The translations under genes were made by a program, and so were the position numbers. The notes under the pieces were generated by a model. That model was not told where the DNA came from, did not search any database, and saw nothing but the letters and a program-made list of their open reading frames with translations. Source: Acridotheres tristis (lineage: Eukaryota > Chordata > Aves > Passeriformes > Sturnidae). From it: a stretch of 64,000 bases of DNA. Of the stretch, positions 62,613 to 64,000 are shown piece by piece (within the stretch, counting starts at the first letter, position 1; every line of letters starts with the position of its first letter). The stretch spans positions 5,828,001 to 5,892,000 of the forward strand of contig CM072884.1 in the NCBI GenBank assembly GCA_037013685.1. The letters are read 5' to 3'.

Positions 62613-64000
62613 ATTTCAATGGATTAATGCCAATTCTGACTCTGAATGAAGAAGGCAATTTAAATGTGGCATATCTACAACATTATCCCGAGCACATTCC
62701 TTTTTAAAATTAGTTAATCAATAAGTAAAAGTGAGATAAATAAAAAGTGAAAGATAGTAAGAAAAAGTGTGATGGAGAAATATGAGGTTAAAATGGGCAA
62801 CAACAGGGAAACCGAAGAGGTTACAATGTACAGAAGAAGCCACTGATTTTCTTTTATCCAGCTTTGTTTTTCCTATTGCCTTCCTCATCCATCTGTTTGG
62901 CCAATGACAGACCCATTGAATTTTAGACACTTGTGACTTTAAATACTCATTAAGAGTTTACTCTGGGTTCTTTACTAATGTTTGTGAAAGCATGAAGAAT
63001 TAGCAGCATCATCCTGTAGCCAACAAAAGACAGAAAAGCGTTTAAGGCATGTCCAATCCTACAAAACCCAAATCAGATGACTGCAAAAGGAATGAAGACT
63101 GTTTCATATGATCTCTGTTTAAATGCTAGATGTTCAGTATGTTTAATTTCACTTAAATTGAGAGACAAAAGTGTAATATAGGATTGTGTTTGAATTCTGA
63201 ACTAAACTCAAATGCTGCCATGTATCAACCAACCACAGATTAAAAGAATTCTTCACAAAATGGCTTAATATGATAGGATTTTGAAAGTTTTTCTGTCTTG
63301 AAACCAGGACAGTTTCTAATAGGTTTAGAAGCCTATAAAAATAGGCAACACATTGTGAACAGTAAAAACAATTTAAAAAAACCCCTCTGAATGTATTTGA
63401 GCAGCATTAACTTCCAAAGCCCTTAAATCTGTTCCGTATGTTCTCTCTTCAGAATGCAGCTTAACAGTTCATCATTTTTTTAATAAAAAAGACACATTTG
63501 AAAATGTGTTTTAGACTGACCCATGTATTCTTCATATTATGAACATTATTTTTTCTATTATTATATACAAGTGCACGCAGGCCAGAAGAAAAAGTTTCCT
63601 GCCCTTGAACTTTCCTGATGTTCTTAATTTCTCCATAACACTGCAAATATAACAGGAGCATGATGCTTCAGACTGCATACAAGCCATCTATTTTATTACA
63701 GGGTTGAAGGCAAGCCCACACCACTGTGAATTTCTGTTGTTTATGAATTATTCCCCTGAATGTTTATTTGGTTGAGTAGAATTATGCAGAAATCCTAGAG
63801 TCTACTCACATTTCTTAATAAATATAAAGAAGCACATTCTGCATGGGAAAACAAGACTGAAATCTCTGAATGTCATGCTAGTAATTTGAAGTACATTTTT
63901 CCATAGAAATGATTTGGTAAGAATTAGTGAATACTACTGAAAAACACCAGGAAGTAAAAAGGTGAAGATTTTCATCAGACAAAAACAATTAACACACTTC

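Larger units (their letters stand above)
35180..64000 (-). other. CADM2: CADM2 upstream intron (partial), runs off the window
   Basis: All sequence to the right of the transmembrane exon is treated as CADM2 intron, because this gene has very long introns and no other gene is visible. I looked for minus-strand codons of the Ig3 domain (VLWTKDGG, TYRCEATNT) and of the Thr-rich stalk exon (PTTIIPSL, TTSATTSS) and found none. The intron therefore exceeds 28.8 kb here. Besides the repeats listed separately it is ordinary AT-rich non-coding DNA. A small exon with little sequence signature could have been missed. Confidence 0.7.

Noticed and set aside
35180..64000. CADM2 Ig3 and stalk exons
   Set aside because: No minus-strand sequence encoding the expected conserved residues was found, so no exon is claimed.
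1..64000. CRISPR arrays, operons, phage genes, rRNA or tRNA genes
   Set aside because: There are no regularly spaced repeats, no tightly packed same-strand ORFs and no recognisable RNA gene. Gene structure with introns and avian repeats indicates a vertebrate nuclear genome.

Overview
The window looks like nuclear DNA from a bird, most likely a passerine. Three observations support this. (1) Four CR1 LINE 3' fragments are present, some with the avian-type terminal repeat (ATTCTATGATTC or CACAGAATCACAG). (2) Several solitary retroviral-type LTRs resemble families common in songbird genomes; this comparison is from memory. (3) The only protein-coding sequence I can identify is the 3' end of CADM2 (cell adhesion molecule 2, SynCAM2/Necl-3), in a low-gene-density, AT-rich setting. 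Nothing prokaryotic is present, and the short ORFs spread through the window behave like chance ORFs or antisense readings of repeats.

Layout. CADM2 lies on the minus strand. Its transmembrane exon is at 35054-35179. A 1,609-bp GT-AG intron follows, and the terminal coding exon is at 33326-33444, ending in the PDZ-binding tail EYFI-stop. Everything to the right (35180-64000) is CADM2 intron. I searched it for the Ig3 and stalk exons and found neither, so that intron is at least 28.8 kb. The intron holds four CR1 fragments, homopolymer and microsatellite tracts, a diverged 1.5-kb-spaced direct repeat pair (about 57376/58894), and stretches with homeodomain-type palindromes that could be conserved non-coding elements.

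To the left of the stop codon (below 33326) come the CADM2 3' UTR, whose end I cannot fix, and then intergenic DNA. This side carries the LTR-type elements: two related LTR copies at 3970-4441 and 8404-8888, a long solo LTR with 11-bp terminal inverted repeats at 9969-11163, a partial LTR from 14530, and a minus-strand LTR at about 21371-21930. It also carries a facing pair of inverted-repeat arms (29104-29197 and 29477-29600) that look like remains of old MITE-type elements.

Functionally the window encodes only the membrane anchor and cytoplasmic tail of one neuronal adhesion protein. No multi-gene system, operon, CRISPR array or clear RNA gene was found, and I see no convincing undescribed system. 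The most useful leads are the diverged direct repeat in the intron, the inverted MITE-like arms, and the possible conserved non-coding blocks.
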